Shown here piece after piece: positions 44,839-52,902 of a stretch of 64,000 nt of DNA. Position 1 is the first letter of the stretch. Each line of letters opens with the position of its first letter. The position numbers and the translations under genes were made by a program. The DNA comes from AC-32 sp963755635 (lineage in GTDB: Bacteria > Actinomycetota > Thermoleophilia > Gaiellales > Gaiellaceae), in contig CAVWKS010000019.1 of NCBI GenBank assembly GCA_963755635.1, positions 62,001 to 126,000 on the forward strand, read 5' to 3'. The notes beneath the pieces were generated by a model. That model saw only the letters and a list, made by a program, of their open reading frames with translations, was not told the DNA's origin and made no database searches.

Positions 44839-46343
44839 CCCGAGTCCCCCTGCTCTCGGGCACGAGCCTCGTGGTCGTCGACGTGCCGGAGAACGGCGTC
44901 GTGCTGCGGCCGCCGCCGCCGGTCGAGTCGAACGCGGACGTGCGCGCCGCGGTCCGCGACGCGCTCCGGTTCCCGCTCGCAGGCCCGCCGCTGGCCGCGC
45001 TCGTGCCGCGCGGCGGGCGCGCGACGATCGTGGTCGAGCCGCCCGCGCTGCCGCTGCCGGCGGCCCAGCAGGATCCACGGCAGGATGCCCTCGAGGCGGC
45101 GTCGGCCGAGCTGGCCCGGGCAGGGATCCCGGCCGAGCGACAGACGCTGCTCGTCGCGTGCGGCCTGATGCGCAGGCCCGAGCGCCGCGAGCTCGAGCGC
45201 TTCGGGATCGTCTCGCCCGGGTTCGCCCGGCGCTTCGCGGGCAGTGTCGAGATCCACGACGCGGAGAGCCCCGAGCTGGTGGAGCTCGGCGAGCTCGGCC
45301 CGGTGCCGCTGCGCGTGAACAAGACGCTCGTCGAGACCGACCTGATCGTGACCGTCAGCGGAGCCGAGACGGTCCTGCACGGCGGGCCCGCCCTGCTGCT
45401 CGGGGCCGCGGGGAGCAGCGCCCTCCGCGCCGCGGACGCCTATTCGCTGCTCGAGACCGGCGCGTCACTCGGCTGGCGGCTCGCGGTCGAGCTCGAGCGT
45501 CGGCTGTCCGCGAGTCGCCCGCTGATCGGTGTGTCGCTCGTCCTCAACCAGCCACAGCTGACCGGCGCGGCGCGCGGCTACCCGTACGAGCCAGAGGCGA
45601 CCGAGCGGATCGCGACCTCTCCGCTGCGGCACGCGTTCCGGCTGCTGCCCGCCTTCGCGCGCGACCGGGCGTTGCGCTCGATCCGGCGCGAGCTCGGCGC
45701 GGTCGCGGCCTTCGCGGCGCCGCCGTCGGTCGCCCACGCCGAGGCGCTGCTCCGCGCGGTCGAGGCGCGCTCGGCCGTGCTCGAGGAACCGCTCGACGCC
45801 ATCTGCATCGGCATCCCGCGCACGACGCCGCACCTGCCTCGGGAGCGCCCGAACCCGCTGCTCGCCGCCTACCTCGGGCTCGGGCTCGCGCTGCGGCTCT
45901 GGCGCGACCGCTTCCCCGTCGCGGACGGCGGAACCGTGATCCTGCTCCACCGCTTCCACCGGCACTTCGCCCACCCGACGCAGCAGCCCTACCGCGCGCT
46001 CTTCCAGGCGATGCGCGTCGGGCCGCGCGAGACCGAGGAGCTCGGCCAGGCCGAGCGCGCGGCCGCGGAGGACGAGCGTGCGCTCTCGGCCTACCGCTCG
46101 GGCCGCACGTGTCATCCGCTGCTGCCGTTCGTCGACTGGGCCGGCTGCGCGCCGGCGCTCGGGCAGGTCGGCTCCGTGATCGTCGCCGGCTGCCGCGACG
46201 CGGTCGCCGCCCGCCAGCTCGGCTTCGTCCCGACAGGCGGGCTCGGGACAGCGCTGGAGATGGCGCGCGGGCTCTCCGGCCCGGACGCGCGGATCGGCTA
46301 CCTGCTGTCGCCGCCCTACTTTCCCCTGCGCGTCGCCCCGTGA
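44835..46343 (+). CDS. LarA-like (DUF2088) nickel-pincer racemase family protein
   Basis: 502 residues; LarA family proteins are racemases/epimerases of 2-hydroxyacids using a nickel-pincer nucleotide. N-terminal domain has VESNADVRAAVRDALRFPLA, GRATIVVEPPALPLPAAQQD, ELARAGIPAERQTLLVACGL, RRPERRELERFGIVSPGFAR and PLRVNKTLVETDLIVTVSGA, the order seen in LarA_N. C-terminal domain contains LDAICIGIPRTTPHLPRERP and VGSVIVAGCRDAVAARQLGF. The H-H-K metal/cofactor residues are not clearly conserved, so activity is doubtful. No larB/larC/larE in the window. GTG start overlaps the upstream stop. Confidence 0.65.
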   Translation: MTRVPLLSGTSLVVVDVPENGVVLRPPPPVESNADVRAAVRDALRFPLAGPPLAALVPRGGRATIVVEPPALPLPAAQQDPRQDALEAASAELARAGIPAERQTLLVACGLMRRPERRELERFGIVSPGFARRFAGSVEIHDAESPELVELGELGPVPLRVNKTLVETDLIVTVSGAETVLHGGPALLLGAAGSSALRAADAYSLLETGASLGWRLAVELERRLSASRPLIGVSLVLNQPQLTGAARGYPYEPEATERIATSPLRHAFRLLPAFARDRALRSIRRELGAVAAFAAPPSVAHAEALLRAVEARSAVLEEPLDAICIGIPRTTPHLPRERPNPLLAAYLGLGLALRLWRDRFPVADGGTVILLHRFHRHFAHPTQQPYRALFQAMRVGPRETEELGQAERAAAEDERALSAYRSGRTCHPLLPFVDWAGCAPALGQVGSVIVAGCRDAVAARQLGFVPTGGLGTALEMARGLSGPDARIGYLLSPPYFPLRVAP

Positions 46344-46353
46344 GGGGGCCGGC

Positions 46354-47064
46354 TCAGTCCTCGCCGAGGTAGGTCTTCCTGACCTGCTCGTTCTCGCGAA
46401 GCGACTTCGCGTCGTCGGCGAGCGCGACGCGGCCCGTCTCGAGCACGTAGCCGCGTTTTGCCACCTCGAGCGCCATCAGCGCGTTCTGCTCGACGAGGAG
46501 GATAGGCGTGCCTTCCTGGTTGATCGCCACCAGCGTCTCGAAGATCCGCTCGACGAGCACGGGCGCGAGCCCCATCGACGGCTCGTCGAGCAACAGCAGT
46601 TTCGGCCGCGCCATCATGGCGCGCCCGATCGCGCACATCTGCTGCTCGCCGCCGGACATCGTCCCCGCCCTCTGGCTCTTACGCTCGGCGAGGCGCGGGA
46701 AGAGCGTGAACACGTGGTCCATGTCCTCCTTGATTCCCTGGCGGTCGTTCCGTTGGAAGGCTCCCATCTCCAGGTTCTCCAGCACGCTCATCCGCGGGAA
46801 GAGCTTGCGCCCCTCCGGTGCCTGGGCGATCCCGTTCTTGACGATCTTGTGCGGAGGCCTTTGCGTGATGTCCTCGCCCTGGAAGGTGATCGACCCCTTG
46901 CGCGGGTGGTTGAGCCCGTTGATCGAGCGCAGCGTCGTGGACTTGCCGGCCCCGTTCGCGCCGATCAGCGTCACGATCTCCCCCTCGTCCACCTCCAGCG
47001 AGACGCCCTTGAGCGCATGAATCGATCCGTAGTAGGTGTGGACGTCCTCCAGCTTGAGGATCAC
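46354..47064 (-). CDS. livF: Branched-chain amino acid ABC transporter ATPase LivF
   Basis: 236 residues, second ATPase of the LIV-type importer. LEDVHTYYGSIHALKGVSLE, Walker A IGANGAGKSTTLRSINGLNH, Q-loop QAPEGRKLFPRMSVLENLEM (QxPEGR is characteristic of LivF), signature GTMSGGEQQMCAIGRAMM, Walker B PKLLLLDEPSMGLAPVLVER, H-loop replaced by ILLVEQNALMALEVAKRG. GTG 47062-47064 overlaps the livG stop. Confidence 0.93.
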   Translation of the reverse strand: MILKLEDVHTYYGSIHALKGVSLEVDEGEIVTLIGANGAGKSTTLRSINGLNHPRKGSITFQGEDITQRPPHKIVKNGIAQAPEGRKLFPRMSVLENLEMGAFQRNDRQGIKEDMDHVFTLFPRLAERKSQRAGTMSGGEQQMCAIGRAMMARPKLLLLDEPSMGLAPVLVERIFETLVAINQEGTPILLVEQNALMALEVAKRGYVLETGRVALADDAKSLRENEQVRKTYLGED

Positions 47065-47837
47065 TGGGTCACCGCCGCAGTTCCCAGGTAGGCCTCGATC
47101 ACGCGCGGGTCGTGCTGGATCTCCTTGGGGCCGCCCTCGGCGATCTTCTCGCCGTAGTCGAGCACGGTCACCCGGTCGGAGATGCCCATGACGACCCGCA
47201 TGTCGTGCTCGATCATCAGCACCGCCACCTTCTGTTCGCCGCGCAGCTTCGCCACGAACTGAGTGAAGTCCGCAGTCTCCTGCGGGTTCATGCCGGCGGT
47301 CGGCTCGTCGAGCAGCAGCAGCTTCGGCTCGGTCGCGAGCGCGCGCGCCACCTCGAGCCTGCGCTGGTCGCCGTACGGCAGGCTGTTCGCGGTCACGTCG
47401 TCCCGGCGCTTGAGGCCGACGAACTCGAGCAGCTCTCGGGCGCGCTCGGTCGCCTTGCGCTCCTCACGCTTGACGCCGGGCGTGTGCAGGATGCTCCGGA
47501 GGATGCCGCCTTTCAGCCGCGAGTGCATGCCGACGAGCACGTTCTCGAGCGCGGTCATGTTCTGGAAGAGGCGGATGTTCTGGAAGGTCCGGCCGATGCC
47601 GCGCGCGGTGATGGCGTGCGGCGGCTTGCCGGTGATGTCCACGCCGTCGAACACGATCTGGCCGCCGGTTGGCTTGTAGACGCCGGTCAGCATGTTGAAG
47701 AAGGTCGTCTTGCCTGCCCCGTTGGGGCCGATCAGGCTGACGATCGCCCCCGCCGGAATCGTGAAGTCGACGTCGTTGACGGCGACGAGGCCGCCGAAGA
47801 CTTTCCGGACCATCTGGGCCGTCAGCAGGTCGGCCAT
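47061..47837 (-). CDS. livG: Branched-chain amino acid ABC transporter ATPase LivG
   Basis: 258 residues. MVRKVFGGLVAVNDVDFTIP, Walker A IGPNGAGKTTFFNMLTGVYK, ARGIGRTFQNIRLFQNMTAL (LivG-type Q-loop), NSLPYGDQRRLEVARALATE (signature with YGDQR as usual for LivG), LLLLDEPTAGMNPQETADFT, VAVLMIEHDMRVVMGISDRV, and the LivG tail DPRVIEAYLG. ATG 47835-47837 overlaps the livM stop. Confidence 0.93.
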   Translation of the reverse strand: MADLLTAQMVRKVFGGLVAVNDVDFTIPAGAIVSLIGPNGAGKTTFFNMLTGVYKPTGGQIVFDGVDITGKPPHAITARGIGRTFQNIRLFQNMTALENVLVGMHSRLKGGILRSILHTPGVKREERKATERARELLEFVGLKRRDDVTANSLPYGDQRRLEVARALATEPKLLLLDEPTAGMNPQETADFTQFVAKLRGEQKVAVLMIEHDMRVVMGISDRVTVLDYGEKIAEGGPKEIQHDPRVIEAYLGTAAVTQ

Positions 47838-49174
47838 CAGCCCCCCTCGTGCTGGACGTCGTAGAGCGGCTCGTCGGACACGCCTTCGTGGAACTCCGCC
47901 GCGCGTCTCGTGCTCGGGATCAGCCCCTCGGGCCGGAAGAGCATCACGACCAGCAGGATCACGCCGAAGATCCCGAACTCGTACTTGGGCACGTCGATGG
48001 TCACGTGCAGGTGCGTGTTGATCCAGGCTCCGCTGTCGGCCAGTCCTTCCTGGTCAAGGTAGGCGAGGAAAGCCCCGCCGAAGATCACCCCCCAGATGTT
48101 GCCCATGCCGCCGAGGATGACCATGCAGAGGATGAAGACGGAGATGTTGAAGAAGAAATCGCCCGGGAACGTGGCGCTCTTGAAGCTGGCGTAGTACGCG
48201 CCGGCGATCCCGCCGAAGAAGGCGCCCGACGCGTAGGCCCACGTCTTGGTGCGCATCAGCGGCACGCCCATCGCGGCGGCGGCTGTCTCGTCCTCGCGGA
48301 TCGCGATCCAGGCGCGGCCGAGCCTGGAGTCGCGCAGCCGTACCGAGCAGAAGATCGTGAACAGCAGCAGGAATAAGCCGGTCCAGTAGAAGAGACGCTC
48401 GGACGTCCAGAAGGTTCCGGAGCCGGTCAGGTAGTTGACGCCGAAGAAGCCGGGCGAGTCGATCGGCGTGATCCCGTTCGGGCCGTTCGTCAGGTTGAAG
48501 CCGGTGCCGAAGAAGTTGTCGCTGTTCCGCGCGATCTGCGGCAGGATCTCGCCGAAGCCCAGCGTCACGATCGCGAGGTAGTCGCCGCGCAGGCGTAGCG
48601 TCGGCAGGCCGATGAGCACGCCGACCCCCGCGGTCAGGAAGCCGGCCGCGATCAACAGCAGCCAGATCGAGATGTGGAAGCCCGGAACGTTTTGCCCGAC
48701 GCCGACCGCGCCGATGTGGACGTTGGCGTGCGGGAACTGCACCGAGGCGAACCAGGCCGCGACGTAGGCCCCGATCGCGTAGAAGGCGACGTAGCCGAGG
48801 TCGAGCAACCCGGCGTAGCCGACGACGATGTTGAGGCCGACGGCCATCATGATGAAGACGAGCATCACGACGCCCGTCGAGACGCTCGGGAACGCGCCGA
48901 AGATGGGAACGGTGAACAGCTTGTCCCAGACGAACGGATAGGTGAACGCGATGATGATCGCGATCCCCGCCCGCGCGTAGCGGCCGACGACCGGCACGCT
49001 CTCCCACGGCGGGACGTAGATGATCGCCATGACCGCGAGGAAGTAGAAGGTCGAGACGTCGAGGCTGCCGAAGCCGTGCTCGGCGGCCACCGCCACCAGC
49101 AGCAGCACGGCCCCGATCCCCATCCGCAACGAGCGGCTCTGCAAGGCGGAAGTGTCGACGTTGGCCCGCGCCAC
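47837..49174 (-). CDS. livM: Branched-chain amino acid ABC transporter permease LivM
   Basis: 445 residues, polytopic. After an N-terminal ~90-residue extension with extra helices, the core has GLNIVVGYAGLLDLGYVAFY (GLxGQxSxG-like family motif, here GYAGLLDLG), LIGLPTLRLRGDYLAIVTLG, FGEILPQIARNSDNFFG, the EAA-like loop SRLGRAWIAIREDETAAAAM, KTWAYASGAFFGGIAGAYYA and VILGGMGNIWGVIFGGAFLA. Longer than typical LivM (~320) because of the N-terminal helices and the loop after the LPTLRLRG segment. GTG 49172-49174, one base after the livH stop. Confidence 0.92.
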   Translation of the reverse strand: MARANVDTSALQSRSLRMGIGAVLLLVAVAAEHGFGSLDVSTFYFLAVMAIIYVPPWESVPVVGRYARAGIAIIIAFTYPFVWDKLFTVPIFGAFPSVSTGVVMLVFIMMAVGLNIVVGYAGLLDLGYVAFYAIGAYVAAWFASVQFPHANVHIGAVGVGQNVPGFHISIWLLLIAAGFLTAGVGVLIGLPTLRLRGDYLAIVTLGFGEILPQIARNSDNFFGTGFNLTNGPNGITPIDSPGFFGVNYLTGSGTFWTSERLFYWTGLFLLLFTIFCSVRLRDSRLGRAWIAIREDETAAAAMGVPLMRTKTWAYASGAFFGGIAGAYYASFKSATFPGDFFFNISVFILCMVILGGMGNIWGVIFGGAFLAYLDQEGLADSGAWINTHLHVTIDVPKYEFGIFGVILLVVMLFRPEGLIPSTRRAAEFHEGVSDEPLYDVQHEGG

Positions 49175-49175
49175 G

Positions 49176-50234
49176 CTAGCCGCCTTCCGGCGTCCGTTCG
49201 CCGAGGAGCCCCTCGGGACGGAAGACGAGGATCAGGATCAGGAGCGCGAAGACGAGCGACTGGGTCCAGTCGCTCCCCGGGGCATGCCAGCTCAGCCCCT
49301 CGTTGAACGCCTGGATCAGGCCGATCAGGACCGCTCCGAGGACGGCCCCCGGCAGGTTGCCGATCCCGCCGAACACGGCCGCCGTGAAGGCGATCAGGCC
49401 GAGCTGGAAGCCCTGATCGAAGCGGACCGACCCGGCGTAGAGCGCGTAGAGCAGGCCCGCGACCCCGGCGAGCGCCCCGGCGATCAGGAACGTGAACGAG
49501 ATCGTGCGGTTGACGTTGATGCCCATCATCGCGGCGGCGTCGGTGTCCTGCGCGGTCGCGCGCATCGCCTTGCCCTGGCGCGTCCGCTGGACGAGCCAGA
49601 CGAGCAGCAGGAGGACCGGGATCGTCACGATCAGGACGATCAGCTTCTCCCAGGTGTAGGTGACACCGTGGGTCGCGAAGACGTTCCCTTTCGGCAGGAC
49701 GTTGGCGGTTTGCACGTAGTTCGGGCCTTTCCAGGCAAGCCCGATGTTCTGGAGGATGAACGATGCCCCGATCGCCGTGATCAGCGGCGCGAGTCGGGGC
49801 GCGTGACGCAGCCGTCTGTACGCGATCAGCTCGACGGTCACGTTGAGCAGCCCGCAAAAGGCCATGCAAATGAGGAGCGCCACGATCACGAGCGGCCAGA
49901 GCACGTACCACGCCTGGCCCTGGTGGAGGTCGAAGAGGGAAGTGCCGACGACCGTCACCGCCATCATCGAGCCGAGCATGAAGACGTCCCCGTGGGCAAA
50001 GTTGATCAGCTCGAGGATGCCGTAGACGAGGGTGTATCCGAGCGCGATCAGCGCGTAGAGAGCGCCGAGCGTGAAGCCGATCAGGAAGATCTGGATGAAG
50101 TCGCTCGGCGTCTTGTAGAAGTTGATGCCGAGCCAGACGAGCATGAGCGCGACGAGCGCGGAGCCGACGACGGCGGTGAAGCTCGGGAACCTTCTGGTAG
50201 CCGCCAACGGTCGCGGACTCGCCTCTGTAACCAC
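49176..50234 (-). CDS. livH: Branched-chain amino acid ABC transporter permease LivH
   Basis: 352 residues. An extra first helix (AVVGSALVALMLVWLGINFY), then FIQIFLIGFTLGALYALIAL, GYTLVYGILELINFAHGDVF (LivH signature), ITAIGASFILQNIGLAWKGP, RTRQGKAMRATAQDTDAAAM (EAA loop), GINVNRTISFTFLIAGALAG, GLIAFTAAVFGGIGNLPGAV. GTG 50232-50234 has AGGAGGGG just upstream, which lies immediately 3' of the livK hairpin. Confidence 0.92.
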   Translation of the reverse strand: MVTEASPRPLAATRRFPSFTAVVGSALVALMLVWLGINFYKTPSDFIQIFLIGFTLGALYALIALGYTLVYGILELINFAHGDVFMLGSMMAVTVVGTSLFDLHQGQAWYVLWPLVIVALLICMAFCGLLNVTVELIAYRRLRHAPRLAPLITAIGASFILQNIGLAWKGPNYVQTANVLPKGNVFATHGVTYTWEKLIVLIVTIPVLLLLVWLVQRTRQGKAMRATAQDTDAAAMMGINVNRTISFTFLIAGALAGVAGLLYALYAGSVRFDQGFQLGLIAFTAAVFGGIGNLPGAVLGAVLIGLIQAFNEGLSWHAPGSDWTQSLVFALLILILVFRPEGLLGERTPEGG

Positions 50235-50250
50235 ACGCCCCTCCTAACGC

Positions 50251-50278
50251 CCGGGGGAGGGCCTTCGCCCTCCCCCGG
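50251..50278 (-). terminator. Strong hairpin between livK and livH
   Basis: CCGGGGGAGGGC / GCCCTCCCCCGG, perfect 12-bp stem with a 4-nt loop, 23 nt after the livK stop and directly before the livH ribosome site. No U-run follows. Likely a partial terminator or 3'-end stabiliser that lets the binding protein be made in excess over the permeases. Confidence 0.7.
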
Positions 50279-50301
50279 TGACTCTTACGTTGCTTCTGCC
50301 G

Positions 50302-51636
50302 CTAGGCCGCCTTCACGAGGCTTGCGGGCGGGATCTCGACCTTGAAGGTCTTACCCGTGCCGCTCTTCCCGGAGCCGACCTGCTGGTACACGGTGACCGG
50401 GTTCCGCGTGGTGTCACCGTTCGAGTTGATCGTGAAGGTGCCGAGGATGCCGTTGGTCACCATCGTGTGCAGGAGGTTGTTCGTCACGCTTGCGCGCGTC
50501 CCGTCGGACTTGGCGATCGCGTCGAGGACGACCTGCATCGACTCGGCGGCATAGGCCGAGTATGGATTCGGCTTCTTGCCGATCTGGGCGCCGAAGTCCT
50601 TGATGAACGTCGCACCCGCGCCGGTCAGCTTCTCCGGCGGCACGCCGGCGACCGTGATGTACATGCCCGCACCCGACGCCCCGTTGGCCGTGAAGTCGCT
50701 GAAGCCGTCGGGCGCCATCAGCTTGATGCCCGGAAGGCCGGCCTTCAGGTCGGAGATCAGCTTCGCGCCGTTCTCGCAGATGAGGCCGCCGAGGTAGACC
50801 CAGTCGGCCCCGGACTGCTTGATCCTGGTAGCGACCGCCTCGTAGCTCGACGCCTTCGGATCCCAGGAGGTGAAGCCGGCGACCTTCAGGCCGAGCTTCG
50901 TCGCCGAGTTCTTCGTGTCCGTCGCGACGCCGAGACCGTAGGCCTCCTTGTCGTTGAGGATGAAGACGCTCTTGGCGCCCTGGTCGTGCATGAACGAAGC
51001 GTCGGCTGCTCCCTGGAAGTCGTCGGCCGCGACCATCCGGATGTAGTTGCGCTTGCCCGACGGGTAGTACTTCTCGGGCTCGCCGGCCACCGTTCCTGGG
51101 CCGCTGTGCGTCAGGCCGACGTACGTGTTCGCCGGGCTGACCATGCCCAGCGGGCCGTTCGGCGCGCGATTCAGGATCGGGATGACGATCTCGGCACACC
51201 CGGAGTTGAAGGTGCCGATCACGGCGATCACGCTCTTGTTCTGTGCGTAGGCATTGCCGTTCGATGAGCACTTGCCGGAAACCCACTTGCCGGCCTGCGC
51301 CGTCGAGTCGTCGCAGGACTGGTAGCCGACCGTGTACTTGCCGGCCTTGTAGTTGGCGTTCTTGAGGAGGAACTGGATCGCGTTCGTCATCTCCACGGTC
51401 TGCGTGCGGCCCGAGCCCTGCAGCGGCAGATCCGAAGGGACGATGTAGTCGGGCTTGCCAGAGCCCCCGTACACGAGCGACTGGCACGAAGAGGCCGGCA
51501 GCGCGGTCGCGTTGCCTCCTCCGCTGCCGCTGCTGCTGGTGCTGCTGCTGCTCTTGCTGCCCCCGCCGCATCCGGCGGCCACAAGGGCGAATACCGCGGT
51601 CGCGATGACCCCTCCAACAATGATGCTTCGCCTCAC
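50302..51636 (-). CDS. livK: Branched-chain amino acid ABC transporter substrate-binding lipoprotein
   Basis: 444 residues, periplasmic-binding-protein type I fold, membrane-anchored. Signal and lipobox VIATAVFALVAAGCGGGSKS (Cys lipidated), a Ser/Gly linker, then DYIVPSDLPLQGSGRTQTVE, YKAGKYTVGYQSCDDSTAQA, SVIAVIGTFNSGCAEIVIPI, GMVSPANTYVGLTHSGPGTV, NYIRMVAADDFQGAADASFM, SVFILNDKEAYGLGVATDTK, MVTNGILGTFTINSNGDTTR. Ligand may be a branched-chain amino acid or other small polar compound. GTG 51634-51636 after GAAGGAGGCGAC. Confidence 0.9.
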   Translation of the reverse strand: MRRSIIVGGVIATAVFALVAAGCGGGSKSSSSTSSSGSGGGNATALPASSCQSLVYGGSGKPDYIVPSDLPLQGSGRTQTVEMTNAIQFLLKNANYKAGKYTVGYQSCDDSTAQAGKWVSGKCSSNGNAYAQNKSVIAVIGTFNSGCAEIVIPILNRAPNGPLGMVSPANTYVGLTHSGPGTVAGEPEKYYPSGKRNYIRMVAADDFQGAADASFMHDQGAKSVFILNDKEAYGLGVATDTKNSATKLGLKVAGFTSWDPKASSYEAVATRIKQSGADWVYLGGLICENGAKLISDLKAGLPGIKLMAPDGFSDFTANGASGAGMYITVAGVPPEKLTGAGATFIKDFGAQIGKKPNPYSAYAAESMQVVLDAIAKSDGTRASVTNNLLHTMVTNGILGTFTINSNGDTTRNPVTVYQQVGSGKSGTGKTFKVEIPPASLVKAA

Positions 51637-51770
51637 GTCGCCTCCTTCGTCGCCTCTACTTCTCTCGTCTCGAGAGCCGTGCGGACTCACTGGAACCGCG
51701 AGTATGGAGCCACTGCGACCACACTGCAAGCGCGAAGCGCCACCATCGGGCGGAGCCAGGGAACCGGCGC

Positions 51771-51776
51771 GATACC
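51771..51776 (+). promoter_or_regulatory. -10 element of the tRNA-Leu/pfp transcript
   Basis: GATACC, 10 nt before the mature tRNA 5' end. No clear -35. Confidence 0.4.
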
Positions 51777-51786
51777 CTTGCCGAAA

Positions 51787-51872
51787 GCCGAAGTGGCGGA
51801 ACTGGCAGACGCGCCGGACTCAAAATCCGGTGGGCCGAGAGGCCCGTGTGGGTTCGATTCCCACCTTCGGCA
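51787..51872 (+). tRNA. tRNA-Leu (CAA)
   Basis: 86 nt. Acceptor stem GCCGAAG (51787-51793) pairs with CTTCGGC (51865-51871), discriminator A at 51872. Anticodon stem CCGGA/TCCGG encloses loop CTCAAAA with anticodon CAA. A long variable arm (GGGCCGAGAGGCCC) identifies a class II tRNA; T-loop GGTTCGATTCC. CCA is not encoded. Ends 4 nt before the pfp start codon. Confidence 0.95.
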
Positions 51873-51876
51873 TTCC

Positions 51877-52899
51877 ATGAAGGTCGGGATTCTCACCGGA
51901 GGCGGGGACTGCCCTGGGCTGAACGCGGTGATTCGCGCGGTTGCCCGGCGGTGTTTTGCGCGCGGGCATGAGGTCGTCGGGATTCGCGAGGGCTGGCGCG
52001 GGCTCGTCGAGGCGAAGTTCGAGCCGCTCGGTCCGCGCGAGACCACCGGCCTCCTGCCTCGCGGCGGCACGATCATCGGGACCTCACGCACGAACCCGTA
52101 CACGACGGATGCCGTCGAGGCCGTGCTCGAGAACTTCGCAGGCGAAGGGCTCGAGGCGCTCGTGGCGGTCGGCGGCGAGGACACGCTCGGCGTGGCGGCG
52201 AGACTCCACGCGGAGCACGGCTTCCCGGTGGTCGGGGTGCCGAAGACGATCGACAACGACCTCTCCGCGACCGACTACACGTTCGGCTTCGACACGGCCG
52301 TCTTCATCTGCACCGAGGCGATCGACCGGCTGCACACGACGGCCGAGTCGCACAACCGCGTGATGGTCGTCGAGGTGATGGGCAGGCACACGGGCTGGAT
52401 CGCGGTCATGAGCGGGATCGCGGGCGGCGCGGACGTGATCCTGATCCCGGAGCACCCGATCTCGGTCGACGAGGCCTGCGCCGACATCCGGCGCCGGCAC
52501 GAGCGCGGCAAGGACTTCTCGATCGTCGTCGTCTCGGAGGGCTACGAGCTGGAAGGGCTCGCGGACGAGAGCGAGCTCGACGAGTTCGGGCACGTGCGGC
52601 TGTCGGAACGCGGCGTCGGCGCGCGGCTGGCGCAGCAGATCGAGCAGCGCACGGGCTACGAGACGCGCGTGACCGTCCTCGGCCACGTCCAGCGCGGCGG
52701 CTCGCCCACGCCGCGCGACCGCGTGCTCGCGACGCGCTACGGGCTCAAGGCCGCGGACCTCGTCGACGAGGGCCGCTTCGGGCGGATGGCCGCGCTGCAG
52801 GGCGACGCGATCGTCGACGTCTCGCTCGAGGAGGCCACCGCCGAGCTGAAGACGGTCCCCGAGGACTGGTACTCGGTGGCGAAGGCGTTCTTCGGCTAG
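51877..52899 (+). CDS. pfp: 6-phosphofructokinase, predicted PPi-dependent
   Basis: 340 residues, PfkA-like. MKVGILTGGGDCPGLNAVIR, LVAVGGEDTLGVAARLHAEH, VVGVPKTIDNDLSATDYTFG, FDTAVFICTEAIDRLHTTAE, VMVVEVMGRHTGWIAVMSGI, VTVLGHVQRGGSPTPRDRVL. The Asp in GGEDT and Lys in PKTIDND replace the two glycines (E. coli 104 and 124) of ATP-dependent enzymes, the combination known from the PPi-dependent enzyme of Amycolatopsis methanolica. ATG 51877 is fixed by the family start and lies only 4 nt after the tRNA, so there is no room for a ribosome site outside the tRNA. Confidence 0.9.
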   Translation: MKVGILTGGGDCPGLNAVIRAVARRCFARGHEVVGIREGWRGLVEAKFEPLGPRETTGLLPRGGTIIGTSRTNPYTTDAVEAVLENFAGEGLEALVAVGGEDTLGVAARLHAEHGFPVVGVPKTIDNDLSATDYTFGFDTAVFICTEAIDRLHTTAESHNRVMVVEVMGRHTGWIAVMSGIAGGADVILIPEHPISVDEACADIRRRHERGKDFSIVVVSEGYELEGLADESELDEFGHVRLSERGVGARLAQQIEQRTGYETRVTVLGHVQRGGSPTPRDRVLATRYGLKAADLVDEGRFGRMAALQGDAIVDVSLEEATAELKTVPEDWYSVAKAFFG

Positions 52900-52902
52900 C
52901 TC

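Noticed and set aside
51679..51876. N-terminal extension of the phosphofructokinase across the tRNA
   Set aside because: It would translate through tRNA-Leu; the family starts at MKVGILTGGGDCPG.
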